DNA from: SCN-70-22 sp046327755
GTDB taxonomy: Bacteria; Gemmatimonadota; Gemmatimonadetes; Gemmatimonadales; Gemmatimonadaceae
Direction of reading: 5' to 3'
Assembly (NCBI GenBank): GCA_046327755.1
Contig: JAXLXW010000015.1
Location: forward strand, 1-64,000
DNA: 64,000 bases
Part shown: positions 51,682 through 60,844 of the stretch, piece after piece
How the letters are laid out: each line of letters starts with the position of its first letter
How positions within the stretch are numbered: position 1 is the stretch's first letter
Notes under the pieces: generated by a model
Database searches by the model: none
Seen by the model: only the letters and a program-made list of their open reading frames with translations
Told to the model about the DNA's origin: nothing
Made by a program: the position numbers and the translations under genes

Positions 51682-54600
51682 GCGTGCGCGCCTCCGGATA
51701 CTCGGAGACGGCGAGTGTGAGGAGCGGGACTGCGCCGAAGGTGATGACGTTCAACACGAACGCCGTGTCCCACGTGAGCTTGCCGGGCGTGGTGCGCGAG
51801 ACGCGGCTCAGCATCTCGTTGCGATTCATCCGCACCATCACGAAGAAGACCGAGACGACGGTCCCCAGCAACAGGGCGATGGCGTACATGTTGATGACGC
51901 TGTGCGGGACGTAGGGATAGAGCATCCCCACGCTTACCAGGATCAGCAGCGAGGCAAACAGGAAAAAGCAGAGCCCGCGCAGGTTGCGCAGGTAGGTGTC
52001 GACGAAGGCGACGATCTCGCAGGCGAGATACTCTTCCATCGAGGCGAGCGTGCGGGCGGTGGGGGGGGCGAGGGCCGGGGCGTCCTTGGTCTCACCCCGG
52101 CGGAGGGTCCACAGGTCGCGCGCCACGCGCAGCGACAGCGCCACGCTCGCCGACCCGCGCACCTCGCCCTGCGACACCTCCAGCACGCCGGGCGGGCTGA
52201 CGCTCGCCGCATCGCCCGCATCCTGTCGCACGCGATCCCACAGCTCGATCACATAGCGATCGGCGCCATGATCATCGCGCCGCATCCCCAGGAAGCCGAC
52301 GTCGGTCAATCGGATGATGTCGATCGGGAGGCGTGCAAAGGCGTCGGCGATCGGCGTTCCGGCCAGGATGTCGAGGAAGCGCTCGAGCCCGTGCCACGTA
52401 TGCAGCAGGCGATAGATCGCCCACGAGGACGAGACGAGGACGGCGACGAGCCCGACCCACAAACTCGCGTCGAACCAGAGGTCGGCGCCGCGCCCGCCGT
52501 GCGCCAGCGACTCCAGCGACGGGAGGCGCCGCCGCACGATGATCCAGATGACGCTGAGCGCGGCGAGGATGATCCAGACCACGTGCATGCTGGGGGCAAA
52601 CCAGGCGAGCCCGCGCCGCGCCTCGACCGCCGAACGATAGGCGCGCCGCCAGATGGCCGGGCTCTTGCGCGTGTGCGCCAGCGTGCGCAGCCCGTTCTCG
52701 ATGGGGAGGAGGGCGTCCATCCCGCGCGCCTGTTGCAGCTGCCACCAGGTCCAGATGGCAAAGGTGGCTCCCAGCAGGACGAGCGGGATGAGTGGCGACA
52801 CGCCGCTCGCGAGGTGCAACGCGCGGTACATCGACAGCGTCGCCTCGCTCCCGCCGCGGCTGGCGAAGCGCAGCAGGTGCGCCGTGTAAGCCAGTGAGCT
52901 CACCACGAACAGCGCGCTCACCACCGACACGATGAGGTCCCCGGCGCGCGCGATCACCAGCGACTCGCGCCGGTCGGTGCGCTGCAGGTACTCCCGCAGG
53001 TCGTCGCGGTCGGTCACGGCCGGGACTTCACCGCTCAGGCGCGTGGACGAGCGCATCCGGTCCAAGAGTGACTTGGTGCTGCTGGCGGCGGTTGGTGATG
53101 ACGCCGTTGCCGTTTCCGCCGCCGCCGGTTTCGGCTCGGGAAGGGAGGCTACGACGTTGGGCGCCGCCGCGTTTGCCGGCGCCGGGGGTGCCGCTGGTGG
53201 CGCCCCCGGAGGCGCTCCCGGAGGCGCGGTGGGGGCCACGCGCGCCTTCTTGATCCTGGGGAAGAGCAGCCCGCCTATTCCATAGAATGCCAACGAGAGC
53301 CCGAGGAGGATTTCGAGCGCCGAGAGCACCAGCACGATCATCACGGCAACCGACGGGAAGCCGCTGTACTCGTCGACCGACGCCACCACGCGCCGCGCGT
53401 CGATCGCCACGGAGAAGGGGAGGTACGTGGCGCCGAGCGAGATGATGAAGAGCCCGAAGTAGAGCGCCTCCTTGCTCGTCCGCGGCTGCGCGAGTGCGTC
53501 GGGGACGATGAAGCCGGTGCTGAGCAGCCACTCCCGATCGAGCAGCGTGAGGATCGCGAAGATGGCGATGAGGATCGACGGCAGGAGCACGGCGACGGAG
53601 AGCATCACGTCGTGCGTGAAGGAGTGCTCGTGCAGTCGCGCCGGGATGCGGGCGATGCGCGCCGTGTCCGACGGCCCCACGTTGAGGTACGACTGCCACT
53701 GGGCCCCCGCCATCTGGTACGTCAGCGGATAGAAGCCCCCGCGACCGACGACCGAGACCCAGATGGGCGGGATCGTCGTCCCGCGCCGCGTTCCCGCACG
53801 GATCGAGTACTCCTCCTGGCGCTCGCCCATGCCTAACAACGTCACCGTGGCGTTGTACACGCCGATGGCCGCGGCGTTGGAGAAGGCCATCAGGTCGGTC
53901 ATGCGGGTGTACGACGAGTCGTTCCCCGCCTGTGTGCTGCGCTCGGCCGACGACCAGAACTGGTTCTCCAGCGTGAGCGGATAGGTGCTGAGCACGAGCG
54001 ACCCGAGCAGTGCGTCGGAGTACTCGGGGCGCGCGAGAAGGACGTGCGCCTCGTAGTTCACGATCACCGCGTCGCGCAGGTGGCGTCTCACCTCGCGCGC
54101 CAGCATCAGCTTGTCGCGCACGTCGGTCGCCTTGACGAGGACGACGCGGATGTCGTGCTCGTCGAGCGACGTCATGAGGTGGTCGAGGACGACGTCGAGC
54201 GACGGGATGCTCAACCCCGAGGTGAGCGCCGGGGTCTCGCGCGGGCGCGTCTTCTCGTCCAGCGACAGCTTGGTGCGCGGCGCGTCGGTCAGCGACGGAA
54301 GGTTGGGCGAGGCCTCAAGCGACGTCGGCGCCTTCTCGAACTCGCTGCGCAGCGACGCGATGTTGAGCGGGAAAGGGACCGTGAGGTAGGTGGACCCCTC
54401 CGACGGGCGCGCCTCGGCGGTCTTGGAGGGGCGAGACTCGCCCCGCGCACCGCTCCCCGTCTCCGAGTTCCCGCACAACCGCAGCTGCAACGCATTGGCG
54501 GAACGCCCCGAGTCCTTCCCCGACGGACGGACGGCGCCGTACGCCGTCCCCGATTCGGTGAGGACCGCGACCTGGTCGGGGCGTACGTGCATCACGCGCA

Positions 54601-55615
54601 CCAGCCGCGCCAGCACGTCGTTCATGGCGTCATCCGGGTTCACCGTCGCCGAGAAGCGAATGCGGGCGATCTGCACCGAGTCGGGCGTGGCGCTCTCGCG
54701 ACGCGGGAGGCGCACGCACGTCGAGTCGGTGAGGACGGAGAGGTTGCTGAACGACGTGGCCGACCCCGAGATGATGCGCGCCGTGCGCGGAGTGGGATCG
54801 AGCGCGTCGGTGCGAACGGGCGCGCGTCCCGCCAGCGCCTCGTCGATCAGCATGCGCAGCGAGAACGATGAGCCGCTGAAGGTGGGGCCCAGCACCGACA
54901 GTTCGTCACGCTCGCGCGGATCGACATCGAGCAGCGCGCTCCCCTCGGCGATGAGCGCTGCCCGGTCGGCGAGGGCGGCGCGAAAGGCGTAATACTGGAT
55001 CCCCGACGTGGGGATCTCGGGGATGAGGTAGACGACGTGCAGCGCGGGAGCCTGCATGTCGGCGGAGCGGAAGAGCAGGACCCCAGGCTGGAAGTCGTGC
55101 AACGCATAACGAGCGGTCCCGCTCCCGGTGTTCAGCGTCATGCTGTCGGTGCGCGACGGGAGCCAGAATCCCTGCGGGACGAGCGCCGCCGTCCCCATCG
55201 CCCGCCGGATCGCCTCCAGCACGGCGTCGTACGACCAGTCGAGGTGCGAGTCGGTAGGGTCGGGGATGGTGGCGATGGTCACGCGCAGCGGCATGCGTGG
55301 CACCGCGTCGCGCGACGGCAATCGCGCCGCCGCGTCTCCCGCCCCCAGCGCGCGCACGGCAGCCCACTGCGTGCCGAAAAACTCGGCGACGAGGCGCCGG
55401 CCGCGGTCGAAGTCGGCGATGGCGGCTTCGGGCGTGGCCTTGTCGCCGCTTGCGCCTGACGGTGCGGACTGGGCGACCGGAGGCGCGGCGACCGGCGTGG
55501 CCGCCGGAGGCGACGGGGAGCCGCGGAAGATCAGGGCAAAGAGTGCGACCAGAAGTCCGATTCCTCCAACCCCTGTCGCGGCAGCGGCGGCGGGGGCGCG
55601 GCTCTCGCCGCTCAC
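51635..55615 (-). CDS. Large multi-pass membrane protein of unknown function (1326 residues)
   Basis: Starts at GTG 55615, which overlaps the TGA of the upstream gene by four bases with GAGG upstream. It has one N-terminal helix (about residues 15-32), then a large soluble region of about 600 residues containing a stretch reminiscent of type I periplasmic ligand-binding proteins (IRVVLVKATDVRDKLMLARE, ALLGSLVLSTYPLTLENQFW). About ten more hydrophobic helices follow (VMLSVAVLLPSILIAIFAIL, GLFIISLGATYLPFSV, MIVLVLSALEILLGL, LIVSVVSALFVVSSL and others), split by a Pro/Ala-rich linker near residue 850. The topology suggests an envelope-spanning sensor or transporter. I recognise no named family. 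It ends tail to tail with the LOG gene. Confidence 0.7.
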   Translation of the reverse strand: MSGESRAPAAAAATGVGGIGLLVALFALIFRGSPSPPAATPVAAPPVAQSAPSGASGDKATPEAAIADFDRGRRLVAEFFGTQWAAVRALGAGDAAARLPSRDAVPRMPLRVTIATIPDPTDSHLDWSYDAVLEAIRRAMGTAALVPQGFWLPSRTDSMTLNTGSGTARYALHDFQPGVLLFRSADMQAPALHVVYLIPEIPTSGIQYYAFRAALADRAALIAEGSALLDVDPRERDELSVLGPTFSGSSFSLRMLIDEALAGRAPVRTDALDPTPRTARIISGSATSFSNLSVLTDSTCVRLPRRESATPDSVQIARIRFSATVNPDDAMNDVLARLVRVMHVRPDQVAVLTESGTAYGAVRPSGKDSGRSANALQLRLCGNSETGSGARGESRPSKTAEARPSEGSTYLTVPFPLNIASLRSEFEKAPTSLEASPNLPSLTDAPRTKLSLDEKTRPRETPALTSGLSIPSLDVVLDHLMTSLDEHDIRVVLVKATDVRDKLMLAREVRRHLRDAVIVNYEAHVLLARPEYSDALLGSLVLSTYPLTLENQFWSSAERSTQAGNDSSYTRMTDLMAFSNAAAIGVYNATVTLLGMGERQEEYSIRAGTRRGTTIPPIWVSVVGRGGFYPLTYQMAGAQWQSYLNVGPSDTARIARIPARLHEHSFTHDVMLSVAVLLPSILIAIFAILTLLDREWLLSTGFIVPDALAQPRTSKEALYFGLFIISLGATYLPFSVAIDARRVVASVDEYSGFPSVAVMIVLVLSALEILLGLSLAFYGIGGLLFPRIKKARVAPTAPPGAPPGAPPAAPPAPANAAAPNVVASLPEPKPAAAETATASSPTAASSTKSLLDRMRSSTRLSGEVPAVTDRDDLREYLQRTDRRESLVIARAGDLIVSVVSALFVVSSLAYTAHLLRFASRGGSEATLSMYRALHLASGVSPLIPLVLLGATFAIWTWWQLQQARGMDALLPIENGLRTLAHTRKSPAIWRRAYRSAVEARRGLAWFAPSMHVVWIILAALSVIWIIVRRRLPSLESLAHGGRGADLWFDASLWVGLVAVLVSSSWAIYRLLHTWHGLERFLDILAGTPIADAFARLPIDIIRLTDVGFLGMRRDDHGADRYVIELWDRVRQDAGDAASVSPPGVLEVSQGEVRGSASVALSLRVARDLWTLRRGETKDAPALAPPTARTLASMEEYLACEIVAFVDTYLRNLRGLCFFLFASLLILVSVGMLYPYVPHSVINMYAIALLLGTVVSVFFVMVRMNRNEMLSRVSRTTPGKLTWDTAFVLNVITFGAVPLLTLAVSEYPEARTLIFSWADPLVRMVTK

Positions 55616-56862
55616 GATCCGCCTCGCGACGGGAGGAGCTGCGGGAACGCGGTCCGCAGCGCGAAGTGCGTGACCAACCGCCCGTGCCCGGTGACCGCCT
55701 CCTGTCCCCACCCCAGCGATGCCTGCGCCCAAACGCCCGGCAGCAGATAGAACTCGGAGCCCCCGGTGAGTTCGCCCTGCGGCTTGCGCTTCTGCTGCGC
55801 GGTGGCCGACAGCTGCAGGAACCCCTTGATGCGGTTGGCGCCGAAGAAGAGCCCTCCCCCGAGCGACACGCCGGCGTGCCGGTCGCCGCCCAACGAGTCG
55901 CGCGCGCTTCGGGCGCTCACCCCGCCAACCAGCTGTCCCCACTCCCCCCAGCGACGCGCCCCCGAGAGCCACATCGCCAGCACGTCGAAGCGCGGATCCG
56001 AGCCGAGCGAGTCACGGCTCACGGCGGACGCGGCGACGGCTACGTCGAGCGCGTTGCGGTTCCACGCGTTCCCCGGCCACTCCTGCTTGAAGCGCTCGAG
56101 CGTGCCGTTGATGGCGTCGATCTCGCGCTGGTTGCGCTCGGCGCGCGCGCGCGCGGCGTCGAGCTGTCGCTCCAACCCCTGGCGCAGCGAATCGGGGGCC
56201 GACGCGCGCAGCGCCGACAGCTGTGCGGTGAGCGAGGCGACGCGCCCGCGCGGGTCGGCGCAGCTCACCGCCCCCGGCTCGGCGTCATCGGACGGAGGGC
56301 CGTCGACGCGACGGCAGATGGCGACGATCTTCTCGGCGAGCGACGTGAGGAAGCGCGCGGCATCGGGATGCGTGCGGGGGTCGGTCTCGTCGATGAGGGA
56401 GAGGCGCAGGCCGAGCGCCGCCGCAGTCGAACCTGTGGCATCGTCGCTCCGCTTGATGGCGCCCGAGAGTCGCAGGCGGTAACGGGCGGGATGCGCGCGG
56501 TACTGGTCGAGCGAGAGCGCCTTGCCGCGCGCGAGGAAGATGGGGGCGAGCTCCACCCCCACCGCGCGCGGTAGCGCGAAGCCACCGCCAGCGCCGGCAA
56601 ACGACGAGAGCGAGGTGGCAAACTGTTGGAAGGAGGTCGGGCGCAGGATCGCCGACTCTTCCAGCGAGACGAGCGCGAAGGCCGGCGAGGGGGGGACGGC
56701 CAGCTGCGTCGACAGCTCGGCGGCGCGGTTGCGCAGCGCGTTGCCGGCCAGCGCCGGCGCGTCTTGTGCGCGGAGGGAGAGCGTGGCGGCAAACGTTAGG
56801 CATGCAGTGACGCCGGCGCGGCACGCCGCCGCGCGCAGGGAGGGCGAAGTCCAGCGGCTCAT
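55612..56862 (-). CDS. Exported protein of unknown function, possible outer-membrane beta-barrel C-terminus
   Basis: A 416-residue protein with an N-terminal signal peptide (CLTFAATLSLRAQ). A middle part has a predicted coiled coil (RQGLERQLDAARARAERNQREIDAINGTL at about residues 225-255). A C-terminal third of alternating small/aromatic strands (VGGVSARSAR, SLGGGLFFGANRIKGFLQLS, GVWAQASLGWGQEAV, FALRTAFPQ) resembles a small beta-barrel. The family is unrecognised. The ATG overlaps the upstream gene stop by four bases and its own stop overlaps the next start by four, so all three are translationally coupled. Confidence 0.65.
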   Translation of the reverse strand: MSRWTSPSLRAAACRAGVTACLTFAATLSLRAQDAPALAGNALRNRAAELSTQLAVPPSPAFALVSLEESAILRPTSFQQFATSLSSFAGAGGGFALPRAVGVELAPIFLARGKALSLDQYRAHPARYRLRLSGAIKRSDDATGSTAAALGLRLSLIDETDPRTHPDAARFLTSLAEKIVAICRRVDGPPSDDAEPGAVSCADPRGRVASLTAQLSALRASAPDSLRQGLERQLDAARARAERNQREIDAINGTLERFKQEWPGNAWNRNALDVAVAASAVSRDSLGSDPRFDVLAMWLSGARRWGEWGQLVGGVSARSARDSLGGDRHAGVSLGGGLFFGANRIKGFLQLSATAQQKRKPQGELTGGSEFYLLPGVWAQASLGWGQEAVTGHGRLVTHFALRTAFPQLLPSRGGS

Positions 56863-57230
56863 GGCGTCGCCTCCAGTCGCGCGAAGAGGTCGAGCATGAC
56901 GGTGTGCTCCGCGCTCTCGCCGCTCACCGAGACGTCGCCCAGGACCTCGCCGCCCTGGGAGATTCGCAGCGAGGCGGAGTATCGCCCCTGCTCGTCGACC
57001 GGGGTGATGGTGACGAAGGCCTCGACGATGCGCCCATCATGTGCACTGGCCGGCCCGGGGAGGGTGTAGCTGTCGTCGGCGCTGTTGAGGAAGTTGCCGG
57101 CTTCCTCCATCACGCGGGCGTTGGAGTCGGCCTCCCACAGGATCAGGTCGTAGGCGCCGGGGTTGGCCCACCCCGCGCGCACCTCGACGCGGAGGGCGCC
57201 CTGCTGTCGGTCGAAGCGGATGACTTGCAT
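56859..57230 (-). CDS. Small protein of unknown function, first gene of the coupled operon
   Basis: 123 residues, soluble, with strand-rich character (ALRVEVRAGWANPGAYDLILWEADSNARV, GRIVEAFVTITPVDEQGRYSASLRISQGG). No signal peptide, no cysteine. It could be a beta-sandwich accessory. It overlaps the next gene by ATGA. The region 57231-57588 upstream is a divergent spacer. Confidence 0.6.
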   Translation of the reverse strand: MQVIRFDRQQGALRVEVRAGWANPGAYDLILWEADSNARVMEEAGNFLNSADDSYTLPGPASAHDGRIVEAFVTITPVDEQGRYSASLRISQGGEVLGDVSVSGESAEHTVMLDLFARLEATP

Positions 57231-57588
57231 GGACGGGACGCGGGTGAGGGGGAGTGCCTGCAGACGCGCTGTAGGGCATCACTATCCGACAGCGCGTCAC
57301 GGTCGAGCGCCAGAGGGGGCGCGCGACCTTCGCGCGGAGATCACGCCGCTCCCCTGGCGCACTCAGCCGTGCGCGCTGTTAGGCGGAAAGCGGAACGGGA
57401 TGCCGACACGAAAAAACCGCGCCAACGAGTGCGGGCGGCGTCGAGGGGCCAGTCGCGTCGCACGGCCGGGCTCGGCAATTCCGCGTTGGGCGAGGATTGG
57501 CACGACGGGCCGATCTCGCCGTGCACCGGCTCGCGCGGCGCACGGCGGCGCTTCATCTTCGCCCAACCTCGCGACCGGCGGCTCTCCA
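57231..57588. other. 358-bp divergent spacer
   Basis: Contains GTTAGG at 57379 and ordinary GC-rich DNA. It separates the three-gene unknown operon from the membrane protein gene at 57589 and so must hold both promoters, though none is clear to me. Long frames on both strands here are arginine-rich and not protein-like. Confidence 0.35.
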
Positions 57589-58635
57589 ATGTTTGGCTCC
57601 GAAGTCCTCGACGTGGCCATCGGCCTCATCGTGGTCTACCTCATCCTCTCGCTCTTCGCGACGGCCGTGCGCGAGGCGGTGGAGTCAGTGTTCAAGACGC
57701 GCGCCGTCTTCCTGGAGACCGGGATCCGCGAGCTGCTCGACGATCGCAGCGGGTTGGGGCTGGCGAAGGAGCTGTACGAGCATCCGCTCATCTGCTCGTT
57801 GTACCAGGGGACGTACGATCCCGCCGTCGCCTCGCCGCACGACGTGAAGGGGCGACGGAGCGGGGAGCGGATGACGGGTGCCAACCTCCCGACGTACATC
57901 CCGTCGCCCTCGTTCTCCGCGGCGCTGGTCGATCTCGTGGTGCGCGGCCCGGCAACGGACGCGGACTCGGACCTGCAGCGCGCCCCCATCACGCTCGACT
58001 CGTTGCGCACGGGGGTCGACCTCGTGGGGTCACCCCACGTCCGTCGCGCCCTGCTCATCGCGCTGGACAGCGCGAATGGTGACCTGGCCCAGGCCAAGGT
58101 GAACATCGAGCGCTGGTTCGATCGCTCGATGGATCGCGTCTCCGGATGGTACAAGCGACGCACGCACTACTGGCTCCTGCTCATCGGCGCCATGACGACG
58201 CTCGTGCTCAATGTGAACACCATCGCCATCGCGCAGCACCTCGCGCGGTCAAAGGCGGCGCGCGAGCTGGTGGTGGGGCGCGCCGCGTCGATCGTCGCCG
58301 ACCGCCTAACCGTGGAATCCGCGATGCGTGACGGGAGCCCGCCGTCGACGATCGACGAGGCGAAGGCCACGCTCACGGCGCGGCTGGCAGCGCTGCAGTC
58401 GCTCGACCTCCCCATCGGATGGGAGCACCTCCCTCCAGTGGGGAATGCACCGGTGACCTGGTTCCTGGAGCAGGTGGTCGGGCTCCTGCTCACGGCGCTC
58501 GCCATCACGCTCGGCGCGCCCTTCTGGTTCGATGCGCTCAACCGCGTCATGCAGATCAAGACTACCGGGACGGCGGGACGAGAAGCATTGGCGCGCCCCA
58601 ATCAAACGAAACCCTCGTCCGCTGGTACTGCATAA
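57589..58635 (+). CDS. Integral membrane protein of unknown function
   Basis: A 348-residue protein with an N-terminal helix (SEVLDVAIGLIVVYLILSLFATAV) followed by AVRE, a soluble segment of about 150 residues (IRELLDDRSGLGLAKELYEHPLI), a second helix (HYWLLLIGAMTTLVLNVNTIAIA) and a C-terminal helix (LLLTALAITLGAPFWFDALNRVM). This layout is shared by a widespread, uncharacterised family with N-terminal segments of the form IGLxxxYLLLSL. The ATG at 57589 starts at the conserved N-terminus. Divergent from the three-gene unknown operon, with which it may form a functional group. Confidence 0.65.
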   Translation: MFGSEVLDVAIGLIVVYLILSLFATAVREAVESVFKTRAVFLETGIRELLDDRSGLGLAKELYEHPLICSLYQGTYDPAVASPHDVKGRRSGERMTGANLPTYIPSPSFSAALVDLVVRGPATDADSDLQRAPITLDSLRTGVDLVGSPHVRRALLIALDSANGDLAQAKVNIERWFDRSMDRVSGWYKRRTHYWLLLIGAMTTLVLNVNTIAIAQHLARSKAARELVVGRAASIVADRLTVESAMRDGSPPSTIDEAKATLTARLAALQSLDLPIGWEHLPPVGNAPVTWFLEQVVGLLLTALAITLGAPFWFDALNRVMQIKTTGTAGREALARPNQTKPSSAGTA

Positions 58636-59116
58636 CGCGGCGCGCCTGACGAGTCCGCGCCCATGGACTCGCGTCCAATCGCGCGACTCGAGGTGCAACG
58701 CACGGCTGGCCCGCCCGATCGAATAGGACTCGCGTACAAACCGGCAGCAGCAGCGCGCGACTCGTCAGGCAACGACGGCCCGCGAATTTCCGGTAAGAAA
58801 ACGCATCATTGACACCGCGAGTATCCGTCAGAGGATTGCCGCGCAACAAGTTCCGCGACGTCCTCAGCAGGACGCAACGGTGTGTGCCACGCCACCGGGC
58901 AGGGCCTGCGACTGGGACACGAGTGGGGTATCGCCCGTTGCAACTCGCGATACGTCGTCGCGCGCGCCACGCGCCACGCGGATGTCACGACCCGTACACA
59001 CAGGACGCTGAAGGTTGAGCAGTGCGGCATTGTGCCGTGTGCCTTCGTGAAGCGTCTGACGCATATCGCGTCGTGCAGGTGGCGGAGTGCGTCGTACCCG
59101 GCTGTGAGGTGCAGGA
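58636..59116. other. 481-bp intergenic region with inverted repeat
   Basis: AT-richer than the genes around it, with a perfect 12-bp inverted repeat (see 58644-58770) and TTGACA at 58809 but no matching -10 element at the usual distance. No gene is seen. The promoter of the signalling operon probably lies here. Confidence 0.4.
58644..58770. repeat. 12-bp perfect inverted repeat
   Basis: GCCTGACGAGTC at 58644-58655 and GACTCGTCAGGC at 58759-58770. The enclosed sequence repeats GGACTCGCGT twice (near 58665 and 58725). It could be a structured RNA, a protein-binding site or a decayed element end. Confidence 0.45.
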
Positions 59117-60844
59117 ATGCGCGGACGAAGCCGTAACGTCCAGGGAGATCGCAGGGCGGTCGATGACGACCGCCCCGGGAGACGTGTGGGCACACATGCC
59201 TTCACGCTCATCGATGGCGCCGACACCGGCGCGCGTCCCACCGACGACAGCAACACGCGCACGGCATCCGGGCAGAAGGCGTTCGTTGCACCCGCCGCAT
59301 TCGGCGGCGCGCTCCCCGACGCGCAGCTGCAGGCGCTGGTGCACGCACTGCCGCAGCTCGTGTGGGCGAGCGATGCCACGGGTCAGTGGACCTTCACCTC
59401 CGAGCAGTGGGAGAGCTTCACGGGACTCCCGGCCGCCTCGCGCAGCGGAGAGGGGTGGCGCGACCAGGTGCATCCCGACGATCGCGCGCACGCGGCGTTG
59501 GGATGGCTGGAGGCGTTGCGCCACGGCATCGACTTCCACGCGCGCTTGCGCCTGCAGCGCTTCGACGGCGAGTGGCGACGCTTCGACTTCCATGGCGTCG
59601 CGGCGCGCGACACGAGCGGCGAGGTCCTCCGATGGTTCGGCACCGCGACCGACGTCGAGGGAGCGCTGCGGACGCAGGAGATCCTCCGCGACAGCGCGCG
59701 GCGACTCCAGATCATCCTCGAACATCTCTCGGAGGGGGTGATCGTCGCCGACCTCACGGGGAAGATCCTCCAATGGAATCGCGCCGGGCTGCGGATGCAC
59801 GGCTACCAGCCCGATGAGCAAACGCCCGAGCGCTTCGAACACCTCGACGCGCTCTTCGAACTGTCGACGTTGGACGGCGCACCGATTGCCCGGAGCGATT
59901 GGCCGTTGCAGCGCCTCCTGCGTGGCGAGGTGGTGCGCGACTGGCCGCTGCGCCTGCATCGCGTGGATCGCGAGTGGGAGCGCGTCTTCTCATACGGCGG
60001 ATCGCTGATCGAGGCGCCGGAAGGGGCGCCGCTCGCGCTGGTCACCATCACCGACATCACCGAGCGCTTTCACGCGCTCGCCGACCTCGAACGGCAGCGC
60101 CGCGAGCTCGAACGTTCCAACCGGGAGCTGGCGCAGTTCGCCTTCGTGGCGTCGCACGACCTGCAGGAGCCGCTGCGTGCGGTGGGCTCGTTCAGCGAAC
60201 TGCTCGACCGCCACTATGGCGATCGCATGGACGAGCGCGGGCAGCGCTACCTGCGGCACATCAGCGATGGCGCGCGGCGCATGCAGCAGATGGTGCGCGA
60301 CCTGCTCGACTACGCGCACCTGGGCAAGACGGCGAGCCCGCTGGCCCCGGTGCCGCTCGACGATGTCCTTGGCGCCGTGCTGGCCGACCTGGCCCCGGCA
60401 ATCGCCGAGTCACAGGCAACGGTCGACGTGGACAAGCTGCCGGCGGTTTGGGGGCACACGGCGCAGCTGCACCAGCTCTTCCTCAACCTGATCGGCAACG
60501 CGCTCAAGTTCCGGCGCGACGCCCTCCCGCGCGTGTCGGTCACGTGCGTACGCGACGGGGCGACGGTGCATCTCGCGGTGCGCGACAACGGGATCGGCAT
60601 CGCCGCGGAGCATCGGGAGCGCGTCTTCCGCATGTTCCAGCGCCTGCACCCGCGCGATGTCTATCCGGGGAGCGGGCTGGGGCTCGCGATCGCCCGCAAG
60701 ATCGTCGACCGGCACGGCGGGGAGATCTGGCTGGAATCGGTCATCGGCGAGGGAACGACCTTTCATTGCACCTTGCTGGCGGCGGACCGTCAACTCCCCG
60801 ACGATCTCGCGCCGTCACCCGAGACGCGAGCCGGCGGACGATGA
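59117..60844 (+). CDS. PAS-containing sensor histidine kinase
   Basis: A 575-residue soluble kinase. Two PAS domains (about residues 65-195 with LPQLVWASDATGQW, and 205-325 with EGVIVADLTGKILQWNRAG), a HisKA domain with FAFVASHDLQEPLRAV (phospho-acceptor His), and a HATPase_c domain with FLNLIGNALKF (N box), RDNGIGIA (G1) and GSGLGLAIARKIVDRHGG (G2). The DLQEPLR form of the H box is typical of phytochrome-type and similar kinases. It is followed by an ATGA overlap with the REC-REC-GGDEF-EAL gene, which is its likely phosphotransfer target. Confidence 0.9.
   Translation: MRGRSRNVQGDRRAVDDDRPGRRVGTHAFTLIDGADTGARPTDDSNTRTASGQKAFVAPAAFGGALPDAQLQALVHALPQLVWASDATGQWTFTSEQWESFTGLPAASRSGEGWRDQVHPDDRAHAALGWLEALRHGIDFHARLRLQRFDGEWRRFDFHGVAARDTSGEVLRWFGTATDVEGALRTQEILRDSARRLQIILEHLSEGVIVADLTGKILQWNRAGLRMHGYQPDEQTPERFEHLDALFELSTLDGAPIARSDWPLQRLLRGEVVRDWPLRLHRVDREWERVFSYGGSLIEAPEGAPLALVTITDITERFHALADLERQRRELERSNRELAQFAFVASHDLQEPLRAVGSFSELLDRHYGDRMDERGQRYLRHISDGARRMQQMVRDLLDYAHLGKTASPLAPVPLDDVLGAVLADLAPAIAESQATVDVDKLPAVWGHTAQLHQLFLNLIGNALKFRRDALPRVSVTCVRDGATVHLAVRDNGIGIAAEHRERVFRMFQRLHPRDVYPGSGLGLAIARKIVDRHGGEIWLESVIGEGTTFHCTLLAADRQLPDDLAPSPETRAGGR

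Noticed and set aside
55616..55972. N-terminal extension of the giant membrane protein
   Set aside because: Overlaps the preceding exported protein in another frame and is Arg/Gly-rich. The GTG at 55615 gives a GTGA coupling and a proper hydrophobic start.
59899..60840. Longer start for the REC-REC-GGDEF-EAL protein
   Set aside because: Antiparallel codon periodicity inside the kinase gene. The ATG at 60841 gives an ATGA overlap and begins right at the receiver domain.
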